Translations under genes and position numbers: made by a program
Part shown: one piece after another, positions 10,998-23,189 of the stretch
How positions within the stretch are numbered: the stretch's first letter is position 1
Layout: each line of letters starts with the position of its first letter
Assembly: GCA_015680685.1 (NCBI GenBank)
Contig: MNCI01029492.1
Coordinates: forward strand, 1,864,690 to 1,928,689
Length of the DNA stretch: 64,000 nt
Source of the DNA: Gnetum montanum
Taxonomy: Eukaryota; Streptophyta; Gnetopsida; Gnetales; Gnetaceae
Reading direction: 5' to 3'
The notes under the pieces: generated by a model
Database searches by the model: none
What the model was told of the DNA's origin: nothing
The model's input: the letters and a program-made list of their open reading frames with translations, nothing else

Positions 10998-13900
10998 ATG
11001 GCCACCAAGAATATCCTCTCAATATTGTCTTTCAATGGATCATAGAGGGAGGTAGAAAGAGCAATCAACCTAGAATTCTTGGATCTAGACCCATCCACTT
11101 ATTCCAATTTAATAGCCTACAGTTAAGAAATGTCAGACTGGCCTAAAAATGTGACTAAGACTTTGGACCTGGAAGCTGATAATATCACTAAAGATCTTCT
11201 AGTTAAAATCCCCATTGCTACAGTCAATGACGAAGCTAGAACATTGAAATTAAGTGCCCTACTAGACTCGCAACTCGTAGGTGACATCACTCAAGTCTTA
11301 AAAGATAACATAAAAATGTTCGCATGGTCATACACAGACATGCCAGGATTAGACCCCCAGATCATCCAACCTAACATCATTCTCGATGAAAAAATCAAAT
11401 TGGTAAAACAAAAAGCATGAAAGGTCAGACCCGAGGTAGCATTAGCCGTCCATGCTGAAATCACAAAACTCTACCAAGCCGGCTTCATCCGGGTTGTTGA
11501 TTATTCCGATTGGGTATCAAACATTGTTATAGTTACTAAGAAGAATGGTAGTATACGCATATGCATTAATTTCCGTGACCTTAACATAGCCACTATAAAG
11601 GATGATTTTCCGTTATTGACACAACTGTTGGGCATGCACTATTGTCCTTTATGGATGGATTTTCAGGGTACAACCAAATAAGAATCAATCTAGAACATCA
11701 ACTTAGAACAACTTTCATGACACCTTGGGGTACATTCTATTGTACTATGATGCCATTTGGCCTTAAAAATGTAGGAGCTACATATCAATGAGCAATGACA
11801 TATATATTCAGTGATTACATGCTCAATTTGCTCAATGATTACGTGGATGACATCGCGGTTAAATCTCAAACAACTAAACAACATGTAAAAGATCTAGACC
11901 TAGTGCTTAAACGTTGTCTCAAATATGGCCTTAGACTCAATCCAAAGAAATGTGTCTTTGGCGTCAAAACGGGCAAAATGCTTGGTTTCGTAGTCTCTGA
12001 AATGGGAATATAAGTAGATCTTGATAAGGTTAAGGCAATTACTAATATGCAACCACCAAAAAACCTTACTGAGTTACATGGTCTTCAGGGTAGGTTGCAA
12101 TTTATTAGATGCTTTATTGAAAAATTGATAGATAAGCTGAGACCTATGCATCACCTATTATGAAAAAATGTGCATTTCCAATGGACCCAGCAGTGTCAAG
12201 AAGCATTCAAGAACATAAAACAAGAGCTAACCCAACTGCCAACTGTCTATCCCCTGCAAAGCAATAAACCTTTTATATCTACCTTGTAACTTTTGATGTT
12301 TCTATTGCATCAATGCTTTGTCAAAAACGTCAAGATGGAGCCAAGATCCCCGTATATTACCTAAGCCACACTTTAATTGCTTATGAACAATGATACAACA
12401 ACGTGGAAAAGTCATGCCTTGCCCTCGTCTTCACCTTGAAGAAATGATGGCATTATCTCTTCCACAATCAAGTTTACATCATTTGCAAAGATAACATACT
12501 CCGCACTATCACCAATAATATCTATGAGTCAAGTAGGATAGCTAGGTGGAAAGCAATGATCACGAAATTTGACTTACACTATGTGGCTCAATCCTCCACA
12601 AAAGGTCAAGTGATAGTCACGCAATTAGCCGTTTCACCAACACATGATCAGGCAATAGTTAACCCCAAATTCCCTGATGAAAATGTTAATAGTATAGATG
12701 AAGTACCTGACAACTACGAAGCAATCCTCTATTTCAATGGAGCTTCAACCTCCTGAGGAGGAAGTGCTGCGGCCATTTTAACATACCCCTCTAGAGAAAT
12801 CCAACCCTTTGCCTACCGATTAACCTTTCCTTACACCAATAACGTGGTGGAGTATGAAGGTCTTCTTCGAGGTCTTCAAGCAACATTAACTTCAGGAATC
12901 TCATGTCTTATAGTTCGAGGTGACCCACAGCTAGTTATTAATCAAGTCACCGAGGTTTACGCATGTAAGGCTCTCCATTTGCAACCATATTGTGATTTGA
13001 CCAAATATCTGCTGAGACAATTAGTAGAAACTGATATAAAGCATGTCCCTAGAAGCGAAAACACCATTGCTGATGCACTTGCCACACTAGCCTTAAACAT
13101 GACACCTAAAATGTTCCATGCGTTGCCAAGCTCTATAACAAGTTGTGCTGAACCTATAATTAACATGCGTGATGAAATGCCTATAGCATCCATTGGTACA
13201 ACACACACAATAGAATGGTATGATGACATAAAAGAGTACCTTCTAAGAGACGAACGACCACAACACTTGACAAATGCTCAAAAGGATGCTGTGTGAAAAT
13301 GCTCCTGGCAATATGCATTAATAGGAGACACCTTATGTCGCAAATCCTATGAAGGCTTTTTGTTGATGTGCGTTAGTAGAATCGACGGTCAAACGATTGT
13401 AGACCAAGTTCATGAAGGACTTTTTGAAGGACACATTGCACCTAAAGCAATGGCAACAAAGATTAGGCGCTTAGGCTACTACTGGCCACACATGGAGTAT
13501 GGTTGCATCTCCAAGGTCAGAACATGTGATCTGCCAAAAGCATGGTAATTTAATACACGTGCCACCTAATGAATTGCATACAGCACAAATCACATGGCCA
13601 TTCCAAAAATGGGGTTTAGACTTAATTGGACTGATAATGCCATCATCCTTTGCGGGACATAGCTTTATCATCACCGCAACTGAATATTTCACAAAATGGG
13701 TAGAAGGTATTCCCCTTAGGAAGACCACTTCAAAACACATTTGCACTTTCATAATAGAAAATATCGTGACCCGTTTTGGTATTCCAATGACCATCGTTAC
13801 TGATAATGGACCACAGTTCAGTAGTGCAGATACTAAAGGCTTTTATGAAAGTCTAGGCATTAAACATGCATTTTCATCACCCTACTACCCATAGAGCAAT

Positions 13901-14452
13901 GGTCAAGCGGAGACTACAAACAAAATTGTCATCATGGTGCTCAAAAAGATGCTAAATCAGAGCAAGAAATGATGGCATGAACAATTAGTCTACACATTGT
14001 GGACATACAGAACGACACATCGAACATCTACAAGTAAAACTCCCTATAGTATTCTGTACGGATCTGAAGCTGTTTTACCTTTAGAGTTGTAGGTTCCCTC
14101 GTTGCGGATAGCTCTCTCGGGCCTCCTCGATGAAAGTCAAAACAATGACCCACACATTGCTGACCTTGACTCGATAGAGGAGGAACGTGTGCAAACGCTT
14201 GATGAAATCGAATGGTACCAGAAATAATAGCGGCAATGACATAAACACGATCTGCACAAGTGCCTGATCAAAGAAGGAGACTTAGTTCTTAAAGCCGTAC
14301 GTGAACACTCAGATAAATTCTCAGCCAACTGGGAAGGGCCTTACGTGGTCACCAAGACGTACAATAATGGAGCATTCAAACTTGCTGATATGGACGGGAA
14401 CGAGTTTGCTAATCCTACAAATCACTTGTACCTGAAACGGTACTATGTCTGA
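10998..14452 (+). pseudogene. pol: E1 pol: RT, two RNase H domains, integrase
   Basis: Starts at its own ATG (MATKN...), matching the E2 start at 57466. RT spans about 11440-12150, with the D-G-F-S-G-Y-N block and catalytic NDYVDDIAVKS (11833-11865). A gypsy-type RNase H follows at about 12260-12560, then a second, archaeal-type RNase H at about 12700-13090. The second domain reads F-N-G where E2 has F-D-G, so a catalytic Asp is lost. Integrase spans about 13380-14450, with GLDLIG, TDNGPQFSS and NGQAETTNK supplying the D, D and E residues, and a C-terminal NWEGPYVV module. Nonsense codons and frameshifts (one near 11610 with a small deletion) break the frame. The dual RNase H places it in the Tat lineage. 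Confidence 0.88.
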
Positions 14453-14469
14453 TAAACTTGAGGTACGTT

Positions 14470-14880
14470 AAAGTCCTAACATCATGACTTAAAACTGATA
14501 CCATAGAAAAGTCCTGGCATCATGACTTAAAAATGATACCATAGAAAAGTCTCGGCATCATGACTTAAAACTGATACCACAGAACAGTCTTGGCATCATG
14601 ACTTAAAAATGATACCACAAAAGTCCTGGCATCATGACTTAAAACCGATACCACTGAGCTCTATCTAGTAGGACACTAAATTGCCATATCTGTCCCCCAT
14701 GATGTAAAACTAGCATCCAAAGTCCAGTAAGACTATAAACTAGTTTGCCTCTTCACAATCCGCTATGACTATAAACTAGCAATGTGTCGTCCGCTACGAT
14801 GCTAAACTAGCATCGTCCAAAGGGTTATGATGTAAAACTAATCCACAATAGTCAGCTAAGACTATAAACTAGCAACATCA
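14470..14880 (+). repeat. Tandem repeats after E1 integrase
   Basis: Five units of about 38 bp with core ATCATGACTTAAAACTGATA, then shorter, more variable units with GACTATAAACTAGCA. E2 has an equivalent array at 60975-61310. Confidence 0.85.
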
Positions 14881-15978
14881 TCGATGACCAGACAAAGTTT
14901 GAAAAGATATGTTGTTGCAATTAGCTGTGCATGTTCCATAAAGACTTGCTGCACAATTTGTCTCATGGACACTAATGAAGATGATGCTGTTCATGATTCT
15001 GTTTGCTTTGAAAATTACACGTGGTGGCTCCATCTCCTTGTTTAAAGTGCTTAGTTAATCGTTTCATTTGTGTTTTTCTTATCTTCTTAGAGTTGTGTTT
15101 GCAGGATGACGCTCCTGAGGCATTCATACATAAATGCACTTCATCGTGACCACAAGGTATCACATTCTTCTTTACGCATGTAACTAGGTTAATCAATTTG
15201 TTCATAAGTACATTCCCAACTCCTGATACATCCCCTATTTTCCCATCATGTCCCAATTATCCTATTCAATTACACCCTTGGATGCATTCCACTTAGCTCA
15301 AAACTCTTGATACACTGTTGCACACTGTGACTCTCTAAGCAATTGCGACGCAAAACACAGTACACAGTACATGATGCAAAATGCAAGTGCTCAAAAATGA
15401 GCATGGCACAAAAAGCAAGCTCTTTCAAAAAGACCAAGAAAACAAAAATAAAAGAAGAGAAAAAGACAAAAGAAAACAAAAACAAAGGAAAAGAAAAAAC
15501 AAACAAAAAAGAAAAAGAACAAAATGTCGAAGAGAAAAATGCATGGAAAAGGTCTTCATGAACCTGTTGAGATCATAAACAAAAGACTATTAGCTATTCT
15601 CATACAAGCCCCAGGCGAGAAAGTAATTGTCTTGGAAAACAGTTACACTCATGTCTCAAAGAGATCATGTTGTACATCATCACGTGGCTTTGGCTGTTTA
15701 CAACGGGCTTCGTAAACACCCCATAAGAGTCCCATTTTTCCAAAGAACGCACCTCCTATGTCTTGGCTCCGAGTCTGTTGAACATTGGCTATCGATAAGG
15801 ACCAAGGATGTAGCTCATTCGCATGAGAGCACTTCCTCTCCCACAATCCTAATAGAAATCATAGCCCTTAACCTCTTGGCTTGCCTGGTTACAACCGATT
15901 CCCTTGTGTCTTGAACCACATTCCCTCAATCCCATGTACTTTTGAGAATGACACGATAACATCCGGCCAAGGGCCGAC
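14881..15978 (+). other. E1 3' untranslated region
   Basis: No conserved protein. TTTGTGTTTTTCTTATC then TTGTGTTTGCAG|GATGAC at about 15070-15110 looks like a 3' splice site, and E2 keeps TGTGTTTGTAG|GATAAA. A donor-like GAG|GTACGTTAAA lies at 14461, just after the pol stop. Bases 15410-15530 are an A/G-rich low-complexity run. The LTR begins after AAGGGCCGAC, a weak polypurine tract. Confidence 0.45.
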
Positions 15979-17629
15979 TGTTAATGTTTGGTATCTGGTT
16001 GTTCATGGTGTTTTGCACTTCTTTGTCGACGCCTCTCGGGTAGATTCCTCCAGACGTCAACAAAGAGGGGCCAATGAAACACCACTAATTTTGGCCTAAC
16101 ACTTTGAAACAAGAATGACTCAAGCCCTTTTAAGCTTTTGGGAGGCAAAATTTGGCTAAGGCATGGAAACCACACTCAGCTAAATCAAGCCAGCTTGCTC
16201 ATCCTGTCAAGTTGGAAGCTTGCCCACATCATGACAAACTCTCGGAGTCTCAAAATCGAGCCAAAATGATCTAATCTACAATGTGCAAGTCATCCTCAGA
16301 GCACATCCTTGACAACTTCTAGTCCCAACTTCTGGAATGCTAGATTTTAGCTCAAAAATTGTAAGTTTTGCAAAGATTTCGCATGTCACGCTGCATGTCA
16401 CGTTGTAGCATGACCTACTCAAAATAGCTCGAAACAAGGCACTTTCAGACTCAATTCGTCAATCACAATCAGGCAATCCTTGCCCCTCAAGAACCAAGCT
16501 TCAAAATTCCAAAATTTGGTGAAATTTTACAAGTTTTTGTTCACTCACACTGAGGTCATGCTGCAGTGTGAGTGTAGCGTGAGTGTCACGTGCGCACGCT
16601 CAAGTCACGCTGAGACAAATCAACTCACGCTGGAAATTCTTGTCAAGCAAAAACACTTCAAACAGCCACGGAACCACTTGAATCGACATCTTGCAGTAGT
16701 CAAGTTAGAAATACAGAAGTTTCAAGTGAGCGAGAGTCAATTTCTCTTATTGTACATTGACATTTCATTGTAAATTTTCATTAGTTGTGACCTTGACAGG
16801 CTCTTACGCTCTGAATTACATGTGCCTCCATGAGCGTAAGCCAGCTTGGGCAAGTTCTCACTCGTTGTAAGCCAGCTTGGGCAAGTTGTCACATGTTGTA
16901 AGATACAATGCACCTGGTCTAGAATGTAGCTTGCCGACACACATCCAACTCATGCACAACTGTTCACCGGATACATGTCACTTGATCCATTTTTCTCTCA
17001 TCCCTCAGCCGTTGATTCCATTCTTGAATTCCGCATCTGAGCCTGACCAAATCCTATAAATACCCTATCAATTCACATAAACGGGGTTGGCAATTTTGGA
17101 GTTGGATGGCTTAGGAAACTCAGACCAGCAATCATCCTTGGGTGCTCGGGCACACTTGAAATCTTAGCATCTAAGTACTTCTGACACACATCACATCACA
17201 TCACCCTAGGGCTTGATGCTTGATCTGCCGTTCACGCATGCAGCTATGCTTTAACCGGTGCACATCTTTTCTAAGCAATACAATACAATTTATTTTGCCA
17301 GCCATTTATTCTATTTACTCTATGCTTTACATTCAGTTTACGTTTGATTTACTTTTTGTTCACAATACAGTTTCTGCATACATTTCTGTTTACATTTTAT
17401 GTGCATTGTTTACATTTTAAGACATCAGTTACAATAACCCCAACGTAAGCCATAGTTTATGCTCGAGGAAGTCCTTGGTTGATTTGCGTGTAGACCATCC
17501 AAGGCATTCTACCTTCGTTTCCTTTTCCAGCTTGCCCTCAAGCGAAGGAAGGGTTAGCTATGTCTACCTGATGATCTTTCGGTGTTTGGTTTCCCTTCTA
17601 GCCTTACACCAACGATTTAGGTTAATACA
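15979..17629 (+). repeat. E1 3' LTR (1651 bp)
   Basis: Begins TGTTAATG after the polypurine-like AAGGGCCGAC and ends TACA. Its 3' 634 bases match the window start. It contains a TATA box at 17055-17062. The upstream U3 part at 16380-16635 carries TCACGCTG and TGTGAGTGTAGCGTGAG motifs. E2's LTR also begins TGTTGGTG. Confidence 0.9.
16380..16635 (+). promoter_or_regulatory. TCACGCTG motif cluster in E1 U3
   Basis: Contains GTCACGCTGCATGTCACG, a GTGAGTGTAGCGTGAG stretch, then AGTCACGCTGAG and CTCACGCTGG. This is the vocabulary of the leader and antisense-intron repeats. It lies upstream of the LTR TATA box and may bind a transcription factor; the role is inferred. Confidence 0.5.
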
Positions 17630-20122
17630 AAAACAAAGGTAGAGAAAATGTGAGACTCAACTGATGAAAAGTTTGCAACAGCATTGAAGATTGTGGAAGA
17701 GAGAACAAAGCACGTCTTTGGCAAAGGTAAGGATAAGAAAAACAAGAAAGATTTTGGACAAAAGGGTAAAGTAGCCTTAGTAGTTGAGTGTTCAAACACA
17801 AGCTCTAAAGATGAGGAAGGATGTGCTATATGTTACTACAAATACCCCAAAGGTTGTTGTCCAATAATGGCACACTTATAAGAGGTAGGGGCATATGCAC
17901 TTAATCCTAGATTTGTCAAGAAACAAATGCCCAAACTGTTATCTTATCCTCAAGGTAATTACAAGCAAACCTTCCAACCAACGTACTATTTCAATGGAGC
18001 CTATCCATGGCCACAGGAGTAGTACCATCAGCAATGGCAATAACCCCAATCTTGGGCCATGTCACCACCAGACCAACAATATCCATATCAGTAGCTAGAC
18101 CCGTATGGATACTATGTGCAATGTCCAATCTATCCTAGTAATGTTGCTATTCAAACTCCATAATATTATCCCACCAAGTATCACAGACCAACACCACCAA
18201 GGATAGGTTCAAACTCGTACATGCATTCATCCACAGTTGGTTCTTCTAATCAACATTCAAATCCTCTCCTGCCAATGCCACCTCCTATCATGCAAAGGGA
18301 ACTACTGTCACAACTGTAATAGAAAAGTGCAATAAGGGTGGTCAACATGTAGGAGGATGTAATCATGTGCGAACCATAATCTAGTAAACGACAATTCTTC
18401 TAAACGAGTCCTAAGAAGGCTTGAAAAATAAAGATCACATCTACTTCTGTTCCATCCTTATCCAATCCTCTAAAGAATAACAAACTTCCCTCTTCATTGC
18501 ACTCCAATATAACCACTATCATGCTTACTTAAACAATCACCCATTAGATAAAGGCAGGAGCCCTTTCACAAGTGAACAAATCTAATACGTCCCTTAGTTT
18601 ACCTTGAGATAATAGGACCAAAACCATGTAAGGCTCTACTTGATTATGGATCAGGAGTGAACCTAATCTCACAATAAATTTATTAGGCCTGAAATCTACC
18701 ACCATTGAAGAAGAGGAATATCTAGTTAAAGCCTGCAAATTAATCGATTACCATTCCACTATGATAAGTGGATGATGTGATCATCACCATCAATGGCTGG
18801 TCTTAACTTGCAAAATTTCTAGTAATCCATGTTAGTAAAAATAAGGGGGAATTCCCAATCATCATGGGAAGAGCCTGGCTTAACACTATTAATGCTAAGC
18901 TTGGGATTTGTGACTTGTCCTTGGAGATATCCAAGGAAGATAAAGCTGACATCATCTAGAGACATAGAGTTTCATGTATTACATATAGCGATAAGGGATG
19001 TAATTGTGTGCAAAGGATATGGGCCATTAAACAAAAAGATACCAAGACATGCAATAAATGCATAAAAGAAATATGTGTGCAAAAATGTCCGTATGTGGCA
19101 GCCACATAATAAGAAGGCACCTAGTGGCTGATCACAAATGAAGAAACTTAATCCAATAAGTACATGGAACCAATAGAGAAAATTGTTAGTGCCTATGTTG
19201 AAAGGCTGATAAGCTAGAACAATTAAGAAAACGTCATTCCTACCCATGAATAAATCAAGAAGAAGAGACAGACTAGGGACAACTGTAGATCTCAAATACT
19301 ATGGAGCTAAAACCACTAGAATTAAAGGTCCTACTAACAACATTAGAGTACGCTTTCCTAAATAATAAAAAGTCGGTAATAATCATCAATAGAAAGGAAG
19401 AATAGAAGAGAAAGTTGCTAGAAGTGATTAATAGATGACCCACAACATTTGTGTGGTCTTACGATGAGACCACATGAATTAATATGAGAATTTGTCAACA
19501 TTAGATATATAGTAATCTTGTAGTCAAACCAGATGTGAACCCCAAATAAGGCTCAATCCTAAACTAAAAGAAGTAGTCAAATAAGAGTTGGAAAAATTGC
19601 TAAAGGCAAGATTCATCTATCCTATTGTGGACAATGAATGGATCAATCTCTTACTAATTGTTCCAACGAAGGGGGGCAAATGGTGAGTATGCATTAATTT
19701 CTAAATGTTGAATGTTGCTACCTTTAAGGATCACTTTCGTTTACCATTTTTTGATTAAGTCCTAGGTACCATTGCAGGACATGAGTATTACAATTTTCTA
19801 GATGAATATAGTGGATATAATCAGATTTGCATTACACCTAAAGACCAAGAGAAAATAAAGTTCACCAGTCCATGGAGGATGTTTACCTACAAACATATGC
19901 TCTTTGGTCTTTGCAATGTGCCAGCCACCTTTTAGAGATTATTACTAAGCATCTGCTAGGAATAGATTGAAAACAATGTCAAGGTAGTCATGGATGATTT
20001 TTTGACATATGGGCTAGATTTAAAGTAAGCACTAGACTAGTTAGAGTAGGTACTAAAAATATGTGTAGAAACCTTATGGTCTAAAATGGTATAGTGTTGG
20101 GACATGAAATCTCTCCAAAAGG
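17630..20122 (+). pseudogene. Element H, 5' part: gag end, protease, RT
   Basis: Degenerate Ty3/gypsy coding sequence, Athila-like. Bases 17640-18300 give the Gag C-terminus: a Lys-rich stretch (GKGKDKKNKKDFGQKGK) and a cysteine-bearing CAICYY block, then a Tyr/Pro/Gln-rich tail. Protease lies near 18600-18950 (LLDYGSGVNLIS-like, then IIMGRAWL). RT begins near 19490 and runs through the palm region near 19900-20010 to a GHEISPKG-like block, where the sequence stops at 20122. It resumes at 29726. Multiple stops and frameshifts are present. The Gag N-terminal half would lie left of E1, outside the window. Confidence 0.75.
20118..20122 (+). repeat. Target-site duplication (left) of element C
   Basis: AAAGG directly before TGATGAG. 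The same AAAGG follows CTCATCA at 29721-29725. The flanks join an interrupted RT reading, which confirms a nested insertion. Confidence 0.88.
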
Positions 20123-20274
20123 TGATGAGGGACAAGGTACCCATACACTCAACCATACAAATCACAAAGTGTTCATGCGTGATCCGATTGAATTCTATAG
20201 ACTCTATAGTTTTCCACTGCACTAGTTCTCCAAGAAGTAAACTAGGCATTGAGGATGTTCGTTATCTTCCCAAC
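20123..20274 (-). repeat. Truncated 3' LTR of element C
   Basis: Matches 28871-29025 (AAGGTACCC-ATACACTCAACCATAC through CTTCCCAAC), then similarity stops. About 700 bp of the LTR is missing, so an internal deletion joined the extra ORF to the LTR end. Confidence 0.8.
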
Positions 20275-20289
20275 AGATGAATAGCTCTT

Positions 20290-22050
20290 TAGCATTGATG
20301 AACCATGCAAAAAATTGTTTGTGCTCAATGTTGAATTCCCTGATTGCATTTTGTACCTATTGGTCACCATTCCCTTCTCAACTTGTTTTAATCACTCTTG
20401 AAGTTGCTAAAAAGCTTCATTTCTAGTTATTGTAGGGCTGAGGAGTGTGGGATCAGCAAAATGGGCATGTAATTCAACAACCTCCATGGCCAAGCATTGG
20501 TTTTGTGCATGAGCTATTTTAAGTTTCCCTTCCAAGATGATACATTTACCCTTTATTTCAAGTAGCTTTAATAGGGTTGTAGTAATGTTATTTAGAAAAT
20601 CAAAGATGTTCAAAATTGGTTACTTGGTCCCCACTAGTTGGTCCAACAACTCTTTGTGCTGGACTATACTCAATCTTCTGCTAAAGTTCTTGTGGACGTC
20701 TACACATCTTTAGGTGCAGAAGCATCTGATATAGACACTGTAGGTGTGTTAAGTACGTCAATGATCCTATCAGCAACCACCTTTGTAGTTGTCTCCTATC
20801 CTTGGTGCTGCATCACTAGTACAGTTGCCCCGTTGCCCTTTTCCAAGGGCACCAAAAAGGAGGCAGAATTCCTAGAGATTTCTGAGAATAGATGGTATTG
20901 TGAAAGAGACACCGTCACCTCTTAGGCATTGGGATTTAATCTCATTAGCAATGACATTCGTTGGGCTGAAAATAGTGGTCCACTTCCCTCCATCTAACTA
21001 ATTGTTTGGGCCACTTTATTAAGGTGACTCATCGTAGGTTGATACACAAATGGATCTCCACCACTCATTCCTACTCACTACTTTTGTTATTATAAGAGCT
21101 ACTCACAAATTCTACAAAGGTGATCAATGGTAGGGTAGGCTTCTGGTGTTGTTTCCTAAGTAGGTGGTGGAGGTGGCGGTTGTTACTCCTCTTTCTTAGA
21201 CATGACAAGTGTCTTGTCCTTCATCATTTCGGATGAAGAGGCAATGGAAGTATGCTTGATTATGTGGTTGGCATAGCGAACTATCCTTGGCCTTTTGCAA
21301 AGTTTTCTGATAAGGTATGGAAAGGGTAGGATTTTTCTTCCATGTTTATTCTCTTTGAAATGCTTTTCTATCTCTAGTTAGATAAATTATGGAAGGTTAT
21401 CTGGAAATTTCTCACTTCAAGCAGAAAATGCTCAGGTGGAGAAGGCAGTCACCTTACTAGGCCTCACCGTTGGATTGAGGTGATAGGTTGCTATCTTGAA
21501 ATATACATACTGTGTCAGTGTGAGCATGCCAAGCTCCTTGTAGTTAACCCCGTAACACCATTGGGTCCACTCCTTTTTCACCTTTGGATCAACTTGTGTA
21601 GACAATTCTACTAGTTGTGTTCTAGAATCAGGAAACCCAAGAGCCTATGCGATGGCTTCCACCAAGTAAGACACCTGAATGTTCTTGATCTTCATAGTGG
21701 AACCTACCCTTCTATTATTCTAGAAGAGGTACATCCCTTCCATGTACCACTCTCCACTAGAACTAATGATTGGCCACATGGGAGAGGTTTGCAACTATGT
21801 CTTTACCTCCACTAGAGCATGCTCTAAGAATGGCCCAAAGTTTAGTTCCTAAAGAACTAAGCATTGGATATCATGGGGCCTGATTATGTCAAGATAGGCT
21901 TATGTTAGTGTGACTTTAAGTCTTGGTATTGGCCTTAGTGCCTTCCCTCATTGTGATTATTCTGTTGCAGCCTCTTCCTCGGGAATTTGTCGAATTGATT
22001 TTACTTCGAGCTCCTCCTAAAGAGGTCCTATTACATGGGTTTCTTCTACC
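20290..22050 (-). pseudogene. Element C extra ORF after integrase
   Basis: Degenerate coding sequence in the env-like position. Near 21300-21335 it encodes LPFPYLIRKLC, and near 20585-20610 it encodes NIFDFLNNIT followed by a coiled-coil-like stretch. The plus-strand element H has the same blocks in the same order (34500-36160), so a protein was maintained in this lineage. The LPFPYLI block recalls plant transposon-like domains in Athila third ORFs, but I could not test this. Many stops; no membrane segment seen. Confidence 0.6.
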
Positions 22051-22149
22051 TATTCCTGGGCTTGTTCTTATTGGCCCCTTCCAACTCTAGGTCATTTTTC
22101 CCTTTATTGAGATGAACTTCCCTCCTACAGTCATTTCAATCTTGGTGTC

Positions 22150-22730
22150 ATCTGTAATCACAACATGACCATAGGTTAGTAATTATTGTGTAACATGAAA
22201 TAATTGGAATATCTTATCTCATTAGGAAGGTTACACCTAGCTAAGTTGTGATTATGGCTAATTTTATCAATTTTAATAATTATTGTATTTGTATCTTAAT
22301 ATTAATAAGTGATTATAGTCATACTAAAGGGTGTTGAGAGGGTTAAATTCTTAAAAATTGATGGTTTGATATCATTGTATTTATTAACCCTTTGGGGGAG
22401 TCAAAAAATTTTTCAAAAAATTCTTGTCAAAAACCTTCAGGTTTGCAATCCCCATGACTATGAGCTTACCTCTAGTAGCTACAGGATTGAAGAATGGAGT
22501 GATTTGGATAAACAATTGAAAAGTTATGGACTTTGGAAGGTTTTAGGCTTTGAAAAATGGCAAAAACTCCTCTCTTGTTGTGAAGAAAATGATAAAAATT
22601 TCAAAGTGTTCTATGGTATTTATAGATTTTTTATGTTGCAGCGATGGGGCCTAGTTAATGAGGCCTAGTCAATGAGGTCAGCTACATCAACTAGGCTTAG
22701 TCAATGTAGCTGTTGACTACTGTTGACTTT
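22150..22730 (-). repeat. LTR-like segment inside element C
   Basis: Contains minus-strand TATAAATA at 22617-22624, then GATGGGGCCTAGTTAATGAGG and CTAGTCAATGAGGTC. These resemble the right end of the C LTR (TATTTATAGG...GTGGGGCCCAGTCAATGATG at 29639-29690). It is probably a divergent or partial LTR. A 119-codon plus-strand open frame here is not treated as a gene. Confidence 0.45.
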
Positions 22731-23189
22731 GGAAAACTTTGAAAATACAAGTTTTTGAGTGAAATGTGAGTCAAATGGAAGCCCAAAGAGCCACAAATAT
22801 GATAAAAATAGTAGAAGAGGGTGTTGGAGTTTGGAAAATTTAGAAAATTGAGAAAATGATTGGAGAATGAAGTTTTATGAAATTTTAAGGAGGACAAAGT
22901 TGGATGCACAATGAGGCATATGAAATATATGATTGCAGCAATGTCTAAGGTAATGAGCTTAACTAACCAAATCAAGAGATATGCAAGTGGGACCTCCCCA
23001 TAGCAAGCACATGCCCTTTTTTCCCTTGCATAATCTTAACTAAGGACTTTCTGGCCCCACAGTTGATTAATGCTTATGAAAAGTTAAGGACCAACCAGGA
23101 AGAATCTATCCAAGAATTCCAACATGTCAAACTAAGATATTGAGCATAACATGGAAATCAATAGTGAGGTGAGTTACGAGCAACATTGA
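22731..23189 (-). other. Post-integrase region of element C
   Basis: No clear gene. On the minus strand, 23008-22984 carries GCTTGCTATGGGGAGGTCCC, which is shared with H (32985-33009) and F (39432-39408). Confidence 0.4.

Larger units (their letters stand above)
1..17629 (+). mobile_element. Tat-like Ty3/gypsy LTR retrotransposon E1
   Basis: The first 637 bases repeat at 16996-17629, which defines a 5' LTR cut by the window start and a complete 3' LTR. The internal order is PBS, leader repeats, gag, protease, a long gap holding an antisense gene, then RT, RNase H, a second RNase H and integrase, then a repeat-rich 3' region and the LTR. Two RNase H domains with integrase last are typical of the Tat lineage of plant Ty3/gypsy elements. 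The sequence right of 17629 is the gag region of another element, so E1 appears to be inserted into that element's gag; the left flank is outside the window. In the first 120 aligned LTR bases I count eight differences, all C/T transitions. Confidence 0.9.

Noticed and set aside
14470-14880. CRISPR-like regular repeats
   Set aside because: This is a plant retroelement; the units are degenerate tandem repeats without unique spacers.
17684-17881. Stand-alone small cysteine-bearing protein
   Set aside because: It is the degraded C-terminal part of the element H Gag, continuing into protease and RT.
22309-22668. 119-codon plus-strand open frame
   Set aside because: It lies in an LTR-like AT-rich segment, shows no domain, and the minus-strand TATA-like box falls inside it. 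A chance frame is the simpler reading.
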